From contig UCLR01000006.1 of assembly GCA_900473415.1 (NCBI GenBank), positions 1-64,000 of the forward strand: a DNA stretch of 64,000 nt, read 5' to 3'. Source of the DNA: Hyphomicrobiales bacterium. Its GTDB lineage: Bacteria > Pseudomonadota > Alphaproteobacteria > Rhizobiales > Beijerinckiaceae. The position numbers and the translations under genes are program-made. The notes under the pieces were generated by a model. It had not been told where the DNA came from. It searched no databases and saw only the letters and a list, made by a program, of their open reading frames with translations. Shown here piece by piece: positions 54,790 to 64,000 of this stretch (its first letter is position 1; each line of letters begins with the position of its first letter).

Positions 54790-55704
54790 GGCCACGAACA
54801 GCCCGCCGATGATCAGCACGATCCCGGCGAGCTGGAGCGAGGACGGCACCTCGCCGAGGATCGGGATCGCGAGCAGCGTGCCGGTGACCGGGATCAGCGG
54901 TGGGAAGCGGCCGACGATGGACGGCCCCAGCACATGCGCGGCCCAGCCCCAGATCCACAAGCCGATGATGACGTTGAAAACGCCCTGATAGACGGCATGG
55001 AACGCCAGTACCCACCAGGGCGCGATATCGAGGCCGCGGAAGAAGAACAGGAAATAGATGGGCAGCCAGGCCAGCGAGAGGACCGAGACGGTCGCCGAGG
55101 CGCGCAGACCGTCGATCTTCCAGAGCTGGATCATCACCGGATAGAAGCCCCAGAGCAGGCCGACGCAGAGGAACATCAGATCGCCGGTCAGCGTACTGTT
55201 GTGCCCGCTGGTCGAGCCGGCGATGGCGAGACAACCGAGCCCGCCCAAGACGCCGAGGACGCCGATCACCAGATGGCGCGTGAGCACCGCGCCGAACAGC
55301 CAGACCGAGGCGGCAATGCCGATGACCGTCACGGTGCCAGGCCCGATGGTGGCGCCATGCGCCGCCGGCGCGAAGCCGAGCGCCGTCAGCATCAGGAAGG
55401 ACATCGGCAACCCGCCCGACAGAAAGAGCAGGAGGCCCCGCTTCCAGCCGACGCCGCCGCAACTGCGCAGGCCCGGCCGCAGGAAGAACGGCAGCAGCAG
55501 GAGGCCCGCCGTCCCGAAGCGCAGCGCCAGGAGGTCGTTGGCGGTGACGCCGTGCAGCACTGCATGGCGGCTGATCGCGAAGTTCGAGCCGAAGATCAGC
55601 ACGCTGAACAGCATGCCGATGACGGCCAGCCGTTGCCGCAGCCGCCGCTTCGCATCGGCCAGCTCGACGGCGGTTTTGTGCGGTGCGGGAGCGCGCTGAT
55701 CCAT
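54751..55704 (-). CDS. EamA/DMT family transporter
   Basis: A 317-residue drug/metabolite transporter with about ten helices in two EamA repeats; the second half shows the terminal pattern TGTLLAIPILGEVPSSLQLAGIVLIIGGLF. The N-terminal 20 residues are polar. It is convergent with the tgt-coupled membrane gene and overlaps it by 39 bases. The substrate is unknown. Confidence 0.9.
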   Translation of the reverse strand: MDQRAPAPHKTAVELADAKRRLRQRLAVIGMLFSVLIFGSNFAISRHAVLHGVTANDLLALRFGTAGLLLLPFFLRPGLRSCGGVGWKRGLLLFLSGGLPMSFLMLTALGFAPAAHGATIGPGTVTVIGIAASVWLFGAVLTRHLVIGVLGVLGGLGCLAIAGSTSGHNSTLTGDLMFLCVGLLWGFYPVMIQLWKIDGLRASATVSVLSLAWLPIYFLFFFRGLDIAPWWVLAFHAVYQGVFNVIIGLWIWGWAAHVLGPSIVGRFPPLIPVTGTLLAIPILGEVPSSLQLAGIVLIIGGLFVASWRRPARKSHQA

Positions 55705-55790
55705 CGCCCCGGTCTAGCGTCAACCGGCTGGCGCCGTTACGGGCGGACGCGCATGGCGCCCGCGCGTTGCAGTGCAGCATGCCGGCTACG

Positions 55791-55834
55791 GCATCGGACC
55801 GAAAAGCCGAAAGCCGCTTCCGGTCAGGCCGATA
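55791..55834. repeat. Palindromic GCATCGG element, degenerate copy
   Basis: GCATCGGACCGAAAAG followed by AAGCCGCTTCCGGTC and GGCCGAT; it shares its outer and inner layout with 57170-57215 and 58468-58508, though the right end is eroded. It lies just downstream of eno. Confidence 0.55.
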
Positions 55835-55844
55835 CTCAGGCGGC

Positions 55845-57164
<1,320 letters not shown>

Positions 57165-57169
57165 CTAGA

Positions 57170-57215
57170 GCATCGGACCGAAAAGTGGAATCCACTTCTC
57201 GGATCAATCCGATGC
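57170..57215. repeat. Palindromic GCATCGG element upstream of eno
   Basis: GCATCGGA and TCCGATGC enclose AAAAGTGGA and TCCACTTCTCGG, a nested palindrome. It belongs to the same family as 58468-58508. Confidence 0.75.
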
Positions 57216-57423
57216 AACAACAAAGAGATAGATCGCCACTATGCGTCCCATACGACGCACGGCGATCTAGCCAACGGGCCGGCGAGGGGAAAGCCTCAAT
57301 CGCCATCCCCACGCGAGGTTGCGTCTCGTGCGGCGGCTTTCGCTGCGGCGTTCCGGCGCCGCTGGCCTGCGGCTTGCGGCCTTTCCGGTGGATCCAGGCT
57401 CATCGCCCCACCGGGAAACAACC

Positions 57424-57549
57424 ATGTTGCAGAATATGTCCGTCCGCCGTCGACCGTCCCGCACCGCCGTTCTGTTCTGGATCATTCTGGCCCTGGCGTG
57501 GTGGGCGGGCCTGTGCCTTTTCGCCGGACGCCCCGTCTGGTTCTGGTGA
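57424..57549 (+). CDS. 41-residue predicted membrane protein
   Basis: A tiny open frame, ATG 57424 with GGGAAA about eight bases upstream. The short basic head (SVRRRPSRTA) precedes one membrane segment (VLFWIILALAWWAGLCLFA) and ends PVWFW. The positive-inside arrangement and tryptophan-rich ends fit a real small inner-membrane protein. Its stop abuts, base to base, the stop of the next gene on the other strand. Confidence 0.5.
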   Translation: MLQNMSVRRRPSRTAVLFWIILALAWWAGLCLFAGRPVWFW

Positions 57550-57780
57550 TCAACCGTCATCCGCTGGAAGGCCCAGATAACCGCCGAGCACGAAGCCGCT
57601 CTGCAACGCGAACATGTAGCCGATCCAGATGAACAGGCTGAAGACGTCAAGCTCGCCATGGATCAGCCAGATCGAAAAGACCGCAGCCGTCACCACCGCG
57701 CTCGCCAGAAGGATCGCCGGATAGCCGCCTGATAGGCCAATCAGCATGCCAGCCAGGAACAGGATTCCCGCAATGATCAT
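57550..57780 (-). CDS. 76-residue membrane protein
   Basis: ATG 57780 with GGGAA about seven bases upstream. Two or three hydrophobic helices (residues 2-16, 24-40 and 47-65) with no recognised motif; IHGELDVFS in the middle is polar. It converges with the 41-residue gene with no bases between stops. Function unknown. Confidence 0.6.
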   Translation of the reverse strand: MIIAGILFLAGMLIGLSGGYPAILLASAVVTAAVFSIWLIHGELDVFSLFIWIGYMFALQSGFVLGGYLGLPADDG

Positions 57781-58010
57781 CGAACGTTCCCGGGCGCCGG
57801 TTCATAGTTGAAGCAGGCAAGACGATGCCGGGTGGTTGGACAAGGAAGCGTGCAGAACATCGATAGATATTGAAATGAATTGTGGCGGTATTTTATCGGA
57901 GCGCTGTGCCGATACTTGAGGCCGGGCAGGGTAGGAGGGCCGCGGCGCAGGGTACGGTTCCCAAGCCGGGCGGATTTGCTCTAGAAGCCGGGCAAACAGG
58001 AGTATCTCCC

Positions 58011-58466
58011 ATGGCCATCGATGCCTCGACCCTGCAGCTCGGCCAGAGCAGCGCCTTGCCTGCCTCGCCGGAGGAAGCCCGGCTCGACCGTGTGCCCAAT
58101 CCCCATGCCGGCACCAGCTATCTCGCCCGCTTCACCTGCCCCGAGTTCACCTCGATCTGTCCCGTCACCGGCCAGCCGGATTTCGGCATCCTGGTGATCG
58201 ACTACCTGCCGGGCTCCTGGCTGGTGGAATCCAAGTCGCTCAAGCTATATCTCGGCTCCTTCCGCAACCACGGTGCCTTCCATGAGGACTGCACGGTCGG
58301 GATCGGCAAGAGGCTGGTCGAGCTGCTGGAGCCGGAATGGTTTCGCATCGGCGGCTACTGGTATCCGCGCGGCGGCATCCCGATCGACGTCTTCTGGCAA
58401 ACGGGCGAGCCGCCCAAGGGGCTCTGGCTGCCCGACCAGGGCGTCGCGCCCTACCGGGGACGCTGA
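58011..58466 (+). CDS. queF: 7-cyano-7-deazaguanine (preQ0) reductase, QueF type I
   Basis: NADPH-dependent reduction of preQ0 to preQ1, which Tgt then inserts in tRNA. The 151-residue protein is of the short, single-domain type. The nucleophile is C50 in [12 protein letters not shown], with D57 nearby; the QueF motif ESKSLK (73-78) and FHEDC follow. AGGAG precedes ATG 58011. The upstream 230 bases hold AAGCCGGGC twice, 22 bp apart; I see no preQ1 riboswitch. Confidence 0.95.
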   Translation: MAIDASTLQLGQSSALPASPEEARLDRVPNPHAGTSYLARFTCPEFTSICPVTGQPDFGILVIDYLPGSWLVESKSLKLYLGSFRNHGAFHEDCTVGIGKRLVELLEPEWFRIGGYWYPRGGIPIDVFWQTGEPPKGLWLPDQGVAPYRGR

Positions 58467-58467
58467 A

Positions 58468-58508
58468 GCATCGGCCCCAAAAGCGGGAACCGGTTTTCGG
58501 GCCGATGC
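58468..58508. repeat. Palindromic GCATCGG element after queF
   Basis: GCATCGGC and GCCGATGC enclose AAAAGCGGGAACCGGTTTTCGG, with the inner CCGGTTTT half complementary to AAAAGCGG. It starts two bases after the queF stop and may act as its mRNA end. Confidence 0.75.
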
Positions 58509-58518
58509 GACGAACGCC

Positions 58519-59724
58519 TCAGGTCTTTGAGCCGAGCGGCGGCAGCAGTCGCGGCGTGAGCAGGCCGAGCACGCCGATGGCGACGCCGACGATGACGAGG
58601 GCGCTCTTCGTTCCGAGTATGTGCAGCAACGAGCCCGTCACCAGCGGTCCCGTCGCATGGCCCATGAAAAAGAAGCCGGCAAATAATGCCATGGCAGAGC
58701 CGCGCGCCGTTGGCGCGAGCTCTGTCGCCTGCGCCTGAAAGGTGCCGTGCAGCAGGAAGAAGCCGAAGCCTGTCAGCAGGAATAGGCCGAAGGCCGACCA
58801 CCACGGCGCAGGAAAGGCGAAGGCGACATAGCCGAGCCCCATGGCGATCCCGCCATAGCGCATCATCTGCCGTGGCCCGACGCGCTGCACCAGGATCCGC
58901 GTCAGCATGCCGTAGACGAGCCCGCCGAATCCCATTGCGCCGATCACAAGCCCGGCCTCCGAGGCACCGACGCCGGAGCGTTCGTGCAGGATGGCGGCGA
59001 CGAAAGGCGGCAGGCCGAAGACAAGCGCGCCTTCCACCAGCACGAGCAGATAGAGCAGCTTGCTGCGCGGATTGGCGAAGACGGCCTTGTAGCTCGCGAT
59101 GGCGCCGCCCAGGCTGAGCGGCGGGCGCTTCGCATCCGGCCGCGGCTTCAGCACCAGCCTGACGAGGAGCGCGCTGCCGCCGGCAAGCGCGGCGGCGACG
59201 CCGAGCACGGCGCGCCAGCCGATATGGTCGGCGACGACGCCGGAGAAGGCCGCGCCGCTCATCTGCCCCACGATCATGATGACGAGGAAGCGACCGAGCA
59301 TGATCTGCCGCTCGGCCATCGGGGCGCGATCGCCGATTGCCGCCATCGCCGCCGGGATGATGCCGCCCGCCAGCACGCCGGCCGCGGCGCGCAGGCCCAA
59401 CAGCATCCAGAAGTCGGTCGCGAAGACCGAGAGCGCCGACATCAGGCAAAGCCCGGTGAGGCAGGTCGCGATGCTGCGCAGCTTGCCGACCGAGTCGGCG
59501 ATGGGCCCGAGAAAGGGCTGGCCGAGCGCGTAGCAGCCCGAGAAGGCCGTCACCAGGAAGGCGATCTGGTGGACGCTCTGGCCAAACTCGTTCGCCAGCG
59601 TTGGCACCAGCGGGTCGACCAGCCGCATGGTGAAGGTCGAGGCGAAGCCGCAGAGGCCGAGGATGCCGATCAGCAGCGAGAGGTTGTCGCCGGCTGGCTT
59701 TGGCTCGGCCTCCGGTTCAGCCAT
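58519..59724 (-). CDS. MFS transporter
   Basis: A 401-residue transporter with about 12 helices. ATG 59724 lies inside the kdsA stop (ATGGCTGA overlap of eight bases), so translation is coupled to kdsA. The helix-2 loop [14 protein letters not shown] is a weak MFS motif A; the second half has [15 protein letters not shown]. It belongs to the Bcr/arabinose efflux-like group in appearance; the substrate is unknown. Confidence 0.87.
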   Translation of the reverse strand: MAEPEAEPKPAGDNLSLLIGILGLCGFASTFTMRLVDPLVPTLANEFGQSVHQIAFLVTAFSGCYALGQPFLGPIADSVGKLRSIATCLTGLCLMSALSVFATDFWMLLGLRAAAGVLAGGIIPAAMAAIGDRAPMAERQIMLGRFLVIMIVGQMSGAAFSGVVADHIGWRAVLGVAAALAGGSALLVRLVLKPRPDAKRPPLSLGGAIASYKAVFANPRSKLLYLLVLVEGALVFGLPPFVAAILHERSGVGASEAGLVIGAMGFGGLVYGMLTRILVQRVGPRQMMRYGGIAMGLGYVAFAFPAPWWSAFGLFLLTGFGFFLLHGTFQAQATELAPTARGSAMALFAGFFFMGHATGPLVTGSLLHILGTKSALVIVGVAIGVLGLLTPRLLPPLGSKT

Positions 59725-60574
59725 GGGTGGTGCGGCTCTTGGCGAGGCGGTCGAAGCCCTGCAGCTCGGCAATGAGATCCTTGAACTGCGACAGCGGCAC
59801 CATGTTCGGCCCGTCGGAGGGCGCGTTGTCCGGGTCGGGATGGGTCTCGATGAAGAGCCCGGCGACACCGACCGCGACTGCCGCACGCGCCAGCACGGGC
59901 ACGAATTCGCGCTGCCCGCCGGTGGAGGAGCCCTTGCCACCCGGCTGCTGCACCGAATGGGTGGCGTCGAAGATCACCGGCGCCCCGATCTCGGCCATGA
60001 TCGGCAGGCTGCGCATGTCGGTGACGAGCGTGTTGTAGCCGAAGGAGGCGCCGCGCTCGGTCAGCATCACATTGTCGTTGCCGCTCTCCGTCACCTTGGC
60101 TGCGACGTTGACCATGTCCCAGGGCGCCAGGAACTGGCCCTTCTTGACGTTGACGACGCGGCCGGTCTGCGCCGCCGCGACCAGCAGGTCCGTCTGCCGG
60201 CAGAGGAAGGCTGGGATCTGCAGCACGTCGACCACCTCGGCGACGGGCGCGCATTGGCCCGCGTCATGCACGTCGGTCAGGACCGGCATGCCGGTGCGCT
60301 CGCGGATCTCGGCGAAGACCGGCAGCGCGGCCGCAAGCCCCATGCCACGCTGGCCCTTCACGCTGGTGCGGTTGGCCTTGTCGAAGGAGGTCTTGAAGAC
60401 GAGCCCGATGTCGAGAGCAGTCGCGATTTCCTTGAGCGCGAGCGCGCATTCGAGCGCGTGGTCGCGGCTTTCCATCTGGCAGGGGCCGGCGATCAGGGAA
60501 AGCGGGAGCGCGTTCCCGAAGCGCACCGGCCGGGCGAGATCCGCCCCGATGGTGACGACAGCCTTGGGGGTCAT
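59717..60574 (-). CDS. kdsA: 3-deoxy-8-phosphooctulonate synthase
   Basis: Condenses arabinose-5-phosphate and PEP to KDO-8-phosphate for lipopolysaccharide. The 285-residue TIM barrel has IAGPCQMES with C32 (the metal-ligand cysteine of class II, metal-dependent enzymes), [29 protein letters not shown] and [15 protein letters not shown] 60574 begins the domain cleanly. Its stop overlaps the MFS start. Confidence 0.95.
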   Translation of the reverse strand: MTPKAVVTIGADLARPVRFGNALPLSLIAGPCQMESRDHALECALALKEIATALDIGLVFKTSFDKANRTSVKGQRGMGLAAALPVFAEIRERTGMPVLTDVHDAGQCAPVAEVVDVLQIPAFLCRQTDLLVAAAQTGRVVNVKKGQFLAPWDMVNVAAKVTESGNDNVMLTERGASFGYNTLVTDMRSLPIMAEIGAPVIFDATHSVQQPGGKGSSTGGQREFVPVLARAAVAVGVAGLFIETHPDPDNAPSDGPNMVPLSQFKDLIAELQGFDRLAKSRTTHG

Positions 60575-60931
60575 GGCAGGTTCCTTGTCCAGATGTCGCG
60601 GCTTATGTCCGCCCCGGCACGGATGGGTCAAGCCGCGAGCGTCAAGGAGCGGCCATGCCGGAAAGGCACAGGCCGTCCGAAGGCCCAACGCTTGCCATAA
60701 AATCGCGCGGCCCGCGTCGAAGAGTCGGTGCGCACGCTTTGAACGGGCTGGCGGAGCGGGGGCGAGGTCTGTAAATTCGAGAGTGAAGCACTATCTCGGT
60801 TGGGAACGCAGGATCGGGTGGATCGGTTTTCAGTGGTGACGGCGTGGGCGGGAAAGATGCAGGCAGGCGAAGGCACAGCAATGCAGGCCGTTTCCGTGCT
60901 GCTCCTCGGGGCGGGCGCGGCAGAGGTCGCC
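60575..60931. other. Gene-free region between kdsA and clpS
   Basis: 357 bases with no gene I can support on either strand; open frames here are low-complexity shadows. It must contain divergent promoters for kdsA and clpS, but I could not pick a well-spaced pair. GCAGAGG lies eight bases before clpS ATG 60932. Confidence 0.45.
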
Positions 60932-61273
60932 ATGGCTGATCGCCCTCGACGCGCCGGTCCGCCGGCCGATGGCGGGCGCGAGGGCACCGGCACGGCAGTG
61001 CTGACCCGCACCCGCACGCGCAAGCCGAACCTCTATCGCGTCCTGCTGCTCAACGACGACTACACCCCGATGGAGTTCGTCGTTCATGTCCTGGAGCGGT
61101 TCTTCAACAAGGATCGCGCCGAAGCCACCCGGATCATGATGCATGTGCATCAGAACGGCGTCGGCGAATGCGGCGTCTTCACCTATGAGGTCGCCGAGAC
61201 CAAGGTCACCCTCGTCATGGATCTTGCACGCAAGCACATGCACCCGCTGCAATGCGTGATGGAGAAGAAGTAG
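60932..61273 (+). CDS. clpS: ClpS adaptor protein
   Basis: Delivers N-degron substrates to ClpAP. The 113-residue protein has a flexible basic N-terminal extension and the ClpS fold with [17 protein letters not shown] (the ND.T...M N-end-binding residues), [19 protein letters not shown] and [10 protein letters not shown]. It is 47 bases upstream of clpA, the standard arrangement. Confidence 0.96.
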   Translation: MADRPRRAGPPADGGREGTGTAVLTRTRTRKPNLYRVLLLNDDYTPMEFVVHVLERFFNKDRAEATRIMMHVHQNGVGECGVFTYEVAETKVTLVMDLARKHMHPLQCVMEKK

Positions 61274-61319
61274 CTTTGGGCCAGACCGCACATTTTGGAA
61301 CCAGATAGGAGCGCTACCC

Positions 61320-63848
61320 TTGCCGAGCTTCTCGCGCAGTCTCGAACAGGCGCTTCACCGGGCTCTTGCCCTCGCCAATGAGCGCCGTCACGAATACGCC
61401 ACCCTCGAGCACCTCCTGCTCGCCCTGGTCGACGACCAGGACGCGGCCGCCGTCATGCGCGCCTGCAGCGTCGATCTCGACCTGCTGCGGCGCAACCTCG
61501 TCGACTACATCGACGCCGAGCTGACTAACCTCGTCACCGACGGGCGCGATGATTCCAAGCCGACCGCCGGCTTCCAGCGGGTGATCCAGCGCGCGGTCAT
61601 CCACGTCCAGTCCTCGGGTCGCGAGGAAGTGACCGGCGCCAACGTGCTCGTCGCCATGTTCGCGGAGCGCGAGAGCCACGCCGCCTATTTCCTGCAGGAG
61701 CAGGACATGACCCGTTACGACGCGGTCAACTACATCAGCCACGGCATCGCCAAGCGCCCCGGCGCGAGCGAGAGCCGGCCCGTCCGCGGCTCCGAGGAGG
61801 AGGGCGAGCCGCAGCGCGAGCAGCGCTCGGAGCAGGCGAACGATCCGGAGAAGGACAAGAAGAAGAAGGAAAGCGCGCTTGATGCTTACTGCGTCAACCT
61901 CAACCGCAAGGCGAGGGACGGGCGCATCGATCCGCTGATCGGCCGCGAGGCTGAGGTGCACCGCACGATCCAGATCCTTTGCCGCCGGCAGAAGAACAAC
62001 CCGCTGCTGGTCGGCGACCCCGGCGTCGGCAAGACCGCCATCGCCGAGGGCCTCGCGCTCAAGATCACGCGCGGCGAGGTGCCGGAGGTCCTGCGCGACG
62101 CCACTGTCTTCTCGCTCGACATGGGCACGCTGCTCGCCGGCACCCGCTATCGCGGTGACTTCGAGGAGCGCCTCAAGCAGGTGATGAAGGAGATCGAGCA
62201 GCACCCCAAGGCGATCATGTTCATCGACGAGATCCACACGGTGATCGGCGCCGGTGCGACATCGGGCGGTGCGATGGACGCCTCGAACCTGCTGAAGCCG
62301 GCGCTCGCGTCCGGCACGCTGCGCTGCATCGGCTCGACGACCTACAAGGAATACCGCCAGTATTTCGAGAAGGACCGGGCGCTGGTGCGTCGCTTCCAGA
62401 AGATCGACGTCAACGAGCCGTCGATCCCGGACACGATCGAGATCCTCAAGGGGCTCAAGCCCTATTTCGAGGAGTTCCACAAGCTGCGCTACACCAACGA
62501 CGCCATCAAGGCGGCGGTGGAACTCTCGGCGCGCTACATCCATGACCGCAAGCTACCGGACAAGGCGATCGACGTCATCGACGAGACCGGCGCCTCGCAG
62601 ATGCTGCTGCCCGAGAGCAAGCGCAAGAAAACCATTGGTGTGAAGGAGGTCGAGGTCGCGGTCTCGACCATGGCGCGCATCCCGGCCAAGACCGTCTCCA
62701 AGGACGATGCCGAGGTGCTCCGCAACCTCGAGCAGACGCTCAAGCGCACCGTCTACGGCCAGGAGAAGGCGATCGAGGCGCTGTCCTCCTCGATCAAGCT
62801 CGCCCGCGCCGGCCTGCGCGACGGCGAGAAGCCGATCGGCTGCTACCTCTTCGCCGGCCCGACGGGCGTCGGCAAGACGGAGGTCGCACGTCAGCTCGCC
62901 TCCTCGCTCGGCGTCGAGCTGATCCGCTTCGACATGTCGGAATATATGGAGCGCCACACCGTCTCGCGGCTGATCGGCGCACCTCCCGGCTATGTCGGTT
63001 TCGACCAGGGCGGCCTGCTGACCGACCAGATCGACCAGCATCCGCACAGCGTGCTGCTGCTCGACGAGATCGAGAAGGCCCATCCCGACCTGTTCAACAT
63101 CCTCCTGCAGGTGATGGACCACGGCAAGCTGACCGACAACAACGGTAAGCAAGTCGATTTCAGGAACGTCATCCTGATCATGACCACCAATGCGGGAGCC
63201 GCCGACATGGCGCGCAACGCCTATGGCTTCACCCGCCAGAAGCGCGAGGGTGACGATACGGAGGCAATCAACAAGCTCTTCGCGCCGGAGTTCCGCAACC
63301 GGCTCGACGCCACGATCTCCTTCGGCCATCTGCCGAAGACCGTGGTCGCCCGCGTGGTCGACAAGTTCGTCCTGCAGCTCGAGGCACAGCTCGCCGACCG
63401 CAATGTCACTATCGAGCTCTCCGAAGAGGCGCGCGAGTGGCTGGTCGACAACGGCTATGACGAGGCGATGGGCGCCCGGCCCATGGCCCGCCTGATCCAG
63501 CAGACGATCAAGACGCCGCTCGCCGACGAGGTGCTGTTCGGGCGCCTGAAGAACGGCGGCGCGGTCAAGGTCGTGGTCGTCCAGTCCGAGAGCGGCATCA
63601 AGGTGCTCGGCCTCGAATTCCCGGATGGGCCGGTGAAGCCGAAGCCGGAGAAGGATGTCGCGGCCGCCGCCGCCAAGCGCCAGACCAAGACGCGGGCCAA
63701 GGCTGCGGGCGCGAGCAAGACGGCGAAGGCGCCGCGACGCGGCCCGAAGGGCGGGCGCGAGGGGCCGGAGGGCGGCCCCGGGGAGCCGCCGAAGCTCGGC
63801 GGCCGTCCGGTGCGCACGGTTCCGAAGGTTCCGCTGACGAAGGCTTGA
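61320..63848 (+). CDS. clpA: ATP-dependent Clp protease ATP-binding subunit ClpA
   Basis: AAA+ unfoldase feeding ClpP. The 842-residue protein starts with TTG 61320, with AGGAG nine bases upstream. The N domain (1-140) binds ClpS; Walker A1 is GDPGVGKT (232-239), Walker A2 GPTGVGKT (513-520). Beyond residue 770 it has an unusual basic Ala/Lys/Pro-rich tail ([18 protein letters not shown] and on) of about 70 residues that most ClpA proteins lack. Confidence 0.95.
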   Translation: MPSFSRSLEQALHRALALANERRHEYATLEHLLLALVDDQDAAAVMRACSVDLDLLRRNLVDYIDAELTNLVTDGRDDSKPTAGFQRVIQRAVIHVQSSGREEVTGANVLVAMFAERESHAAYFLQEQDMTRYDAVNYISHGIAKRPGASESRPVRGSEEEGEPQREQRSEQANDPEKDKKKKESALDAYCVNLNRKARDGRIDPLIGREAEVHRTIQILCRRQKNNPLLVGDPGVGKTAIAEGLALKITRGEVPEVLRDATVFSLDMGTLLAGTRYRGDFEERLKQVMKEIEQHPKAIMFIDEIHTVIGAGATSGGAMDASNLLKPALASGTLRCIGSTTYKEYRQYFEKDRALVRRFQKIDVNEPSIPDTIEILKGLKPYFEEFHKLRYTNDAIKAAVELSARYIHDRKLPDKAIDVIDETGASQMLLPESKRKKTIGVKEVEVAVSTMARIPAKTVSKDDAEVLRNLEQTLKRTVYGQEKAIEALSSSIKLARAGLRDGEKPIGCYLFAGPTGVGKTEVARQLASSLGVELIRFDMSEYMERHTVSRLIGAPPGYVGFDQGGLLTDQIDQHPHSVLLLDEIEKAHPDLFNILLQVMDHGKLTDNNGKQVDFRNVILIMTTNAGAADMARNAYGFTRQKREGDDTEAINKLFAPEFRNRLDATISFGHLPKTVVARVVDKFVLQLEAQLADRNVTIELSEEAREWLVDNGYDEAMGARPMARLIQQTIKTPLADEVLFGRLKNGGAVKVVVVQSESGIKVLGLEFPDGPVKPKPEKDVAAAAAKRQTKTRAKAAGASKTAKAPRRGPKGGREGPEGGPGEPPKLGGRPVRTVPKVPLTKA

Positions 63849-63852
63849 GACC

Positions 63853-64000
63853 GTGCTGTTCAAACGGAAATCCGCACCTGTTGCGGCGCAGGCCGGAGAG
63901 GCTGCGCCGCAGGCTGAGGCTCCCGCCCGGCCGCGCAAGGAGAAGCTCGGCTGGTTCGAGAAGCGCGACCGCAGGCGTCGACGCCGCAAGATCTTCGAGG
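63853..64000 (+). CDS. Unidentified protein, N-terminal part only
   Basis: A frame open from GTG 63853 to the window edge, five bases after the clpA stop. The 49 visible codons give a basic, Ala/Pro-rich head and then LGWFEKRDRRRRRRKIFE, an arginine-rich cluster. No ribosome site is clear. It may be cotranscribed with clpA. Too little is visible to name it. Confidence 0.5.
   Translation, partial: MLFKRKSAPVAAQAGEAAPQAEAPARPRKEKLGWFEKRDRRRRRRKIFE

Noticed and set aside
57781..58010. Possible preQ1 riboswitch upstream of queF
   Set aside because: No preQ1-I or II aptamer core is visible. Only a direct repeat and a good ribosome site are present.
60575..60931. Small coding frames between kdsA and clpS
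   Set aside because: Frames on both strands are proline/arginine-rich with no ribosome sites and cross the promoter area.

Overview
The window is high-GC chromosomal DNA from an alphaproteobacterium of the order Hyphomicrobiales (Rhizobiales). Evidence for this includes the metC / aapJQMP arrangement, the purMN, CDP-alcohol transferase, perM-like, hdaA, ppk1, ppx series, the pyrB-pyrC'-plsY-dprA order, a separate HdaA, and palindromic intergenic repeats of the kind found in this order. A Bosea-like genome is my best guess, from general resemblance only. I see no rRNA, tRNA, CRISPR array, transposase, integrase or prophage. The DNA is densely coded (about 68 genes, two cut by the window edges) and mostly housekeeping, with a few accessory genes.

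Layout. 1-2 kb: a cut serine-hydrolase-type gene diverges from a marR-efflux pair that has a strong dyad operator. 2-6 kb: pyrB, a dihydroorotase homologue lacking its metal ligands (pyrC'), plsY, dprA. 6-14 kb: an AEC permease, ruvX, a YeiH-type exporter followed by a 2-hydroxyacid dehydrogenase, small secreted proteins, adenine deaminase and a UPF0173 hydrolase. 14-23 kb: gatC-gatA and gatB flank an RND efflux pair. 23-28 kb: two GNAT genes, a GST, DUF2147, a Sel1-type protein, ndk, MipA/OmpV and a WYL regulator. 28-37 kb: purMN diverge from the CDP-alcohol transferase, AI-2E-family, hdaA, GGCT-like, ppk1 and ppx run. 37-44 kb: metC diverges from aapJQMP. 44-51 kb: periplasmic GDPD, rsmB, guaA, hsp20, a 2H phosphoesterase and a second GST. 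51-58 kb: a phosphoribosyltransferase, an ArsC/Spx protein, tgt, membrane proteins, enolase and queF. 58-64 kb: an MFS gene coupled to kdsA, then clpS-clpA and the start of an unidentified gene.

Shared themes. Nucleotide metabolism recurs (pyrB/pyrC', purM/purN, ade, guaA, ndk, a PRTase). queF and tgt are two steps of queuosine tRNA modification. gatA, gatB and gatC together make the Glu/Asp-tRNA amidotransferase. ppk1 and ppx make and degrade polyphosphate. clpS and clpA form the N-degron adaptor and unfoldase pair.

The most unusual signals are the metal-less PyrC', an 18-bp perfect inverted repeat that includes the gatC stop codon, the Tgt zinc-site substitutions, the YeiH/hydroxyacid-dehydrogenase pair that may handle sulfolactate, the hairpin-rich aapJ-aapQ gap, several unassigned operator-like dyads, and at least two families of dispersed palindromic repeats. 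I did not find a clearly novel multi-gene system; the window is largely ordinary chromosome.
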